Below are positions 4,936 through 5,074 of a stretch of DNA of 5,074 nucleotides, one piece after another (the first letter of the stretch is position 1; every line of letters starts with the position of its first letter). A program made the position numbers and the translations under genes. The stretch comes from an uncultured Methylococcaceae bacterium (lineage in GTDB: Bacteria; Pseudomonadota; Gammaproteobacteria; Methylococcales; Methylomonadaceae). The stretch is from assembly GCA_903839795.1 (NCBI GenBank), contig CAIMDR010000308.1, positions 1-5,074 on the forward strand. The letters are read 5' to 3'. The notes under the pieces were generated by a model that was not told where the DNA came from, searched no databases, and saw nothing but the letters and a program-made list of their open reading frames with translations.

Positions 4936-5074
4936 CGGCAGCGGCTGTGAGCGAAACCACGCAAAAGCACGTCCTTCACCTCCAGACCACTGAGCGACGC
5001 GGTTTATAATTTCCACCGTATCCTTCAATCTGGCTTGGGTCGCTCTGCTTTTAAGTCTTGCGCTTTTAGAAACA
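4837..5074 (-). CDS. Xre/MbcA/ParS-type (DUF2384) antitoxin, C-terminal part
   Basis: The visible 78 codons run off the right edge of the window and end with TGA at 4837-4839. The block AFAWFRSQPLPSFGDKTAED followed by LVKEGRADAVKAYL and the ending RIADGGYA matches the toxin-binding domain of Xre/MbcA/ParS antitoxins, which usually neutralise a RES-domain NAD-degrading toxin. The frame stays open to the edge with a basic segment (VSKSARLKSRATQAR), so the true start is probably outside. A TTG at 5028 could start a shorter form but has no clear ribosome site. No RES toxin is recognisable in the 126 bases downstream, so the partner is either upstream outside the window, lost, or elsewhere. The gene converges with the helicase/DprA operon and may mark its boundary. 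The family call rests on remembered motif patterns. Confidence 0.72.
   Translation of the reverse strand, partial: VSKSARLKSRATQARLKDTVEIINRVAQWSGGEGRAFAWFRSQPLPSFGDKTAEDLVKEGRADAVKAYLSRIADGGYA

Noticed and set aside
1..5074. CRISPR array, tRNA or rRNA gene
   Set aside because: No regularly spaced repeats, cloverleaf-like pattern or rRNA motif was seen on reading either strand.

Overview
The window looks like chromosomal DNA from a gammaproteobacterium. The visible DegP/DegQ-type protease start, the C-rich and G-rich intergenic hairpin repeat and the moderate GC content all fit such a host. The lineage is an inference from general resemblance; a methanotroph-like host would not surprise me, but nothing here proves it.

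Layout from left to right. (1) Positions 1-362, minus strand: the N-terminal 120 codons of a periplasmic Do-family serine protease, cut by the window edge. (2) Positions 363-1293: about 930 bases of AT-rich DNA without a convincing gene. It holds a candidate promoter for the protease, a perfect 20-bp AT-rich palindrome (650-669), a 136-bp MITE-like element with perfect 20-bp terminal inverted repeats and 6-bp flanking duplications (852-987), a 25-codon open frame with AP2-like flavour (1042-1119), and a second palindromic repeat with a strong central hairpin just upstream of the next gene (1140-1249). (3) Positions 1294-4710, plus strand: a tight two-gene operon, and the main content of the window. 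The first gene encodes a 697-residue RecQ-type helicase with an added winged-helix-like insert, a zinc cluster and a C-terminal ComF-like phosphoribosyltransferase (PRTase) domain. The second starts 3 bases later and encodes a 439-residue divergent DprA/SMF (SLOG-fold) protein with a C-terminal winged helix and a terminal QQSLF that resembles a sliding-clamp binding motif. (4) Positions 4711-4836: a short junction, where a weak 71-codon plus-strand frame may or may not be a gene. (5) Positions 4837-5074, minus strand: the C-terminal part of an Xre/MbcA/ParS-type (DUF2384) antitoxin, whose start lies outside the window.

The helicase-PRTase and DprA-like genes are probably co-expressed and coupled in translation. 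Between them they carry a helicase, a ComFC-like PRTase and a DprA-like ssDNA/nucleotide-binding fold. These are the same kinds of activity found in the cytosolic part of natural transformation (ComFA, ComFC, DprA), but here they are fused and rearranged on a different helicase family. Mobile-type repeats upstream and an antitoxin downstream suggest an accessory island, so a role in defence or handling of incoming DNA is the leading hypothesis. No function can be demonstrated from sequence alone.
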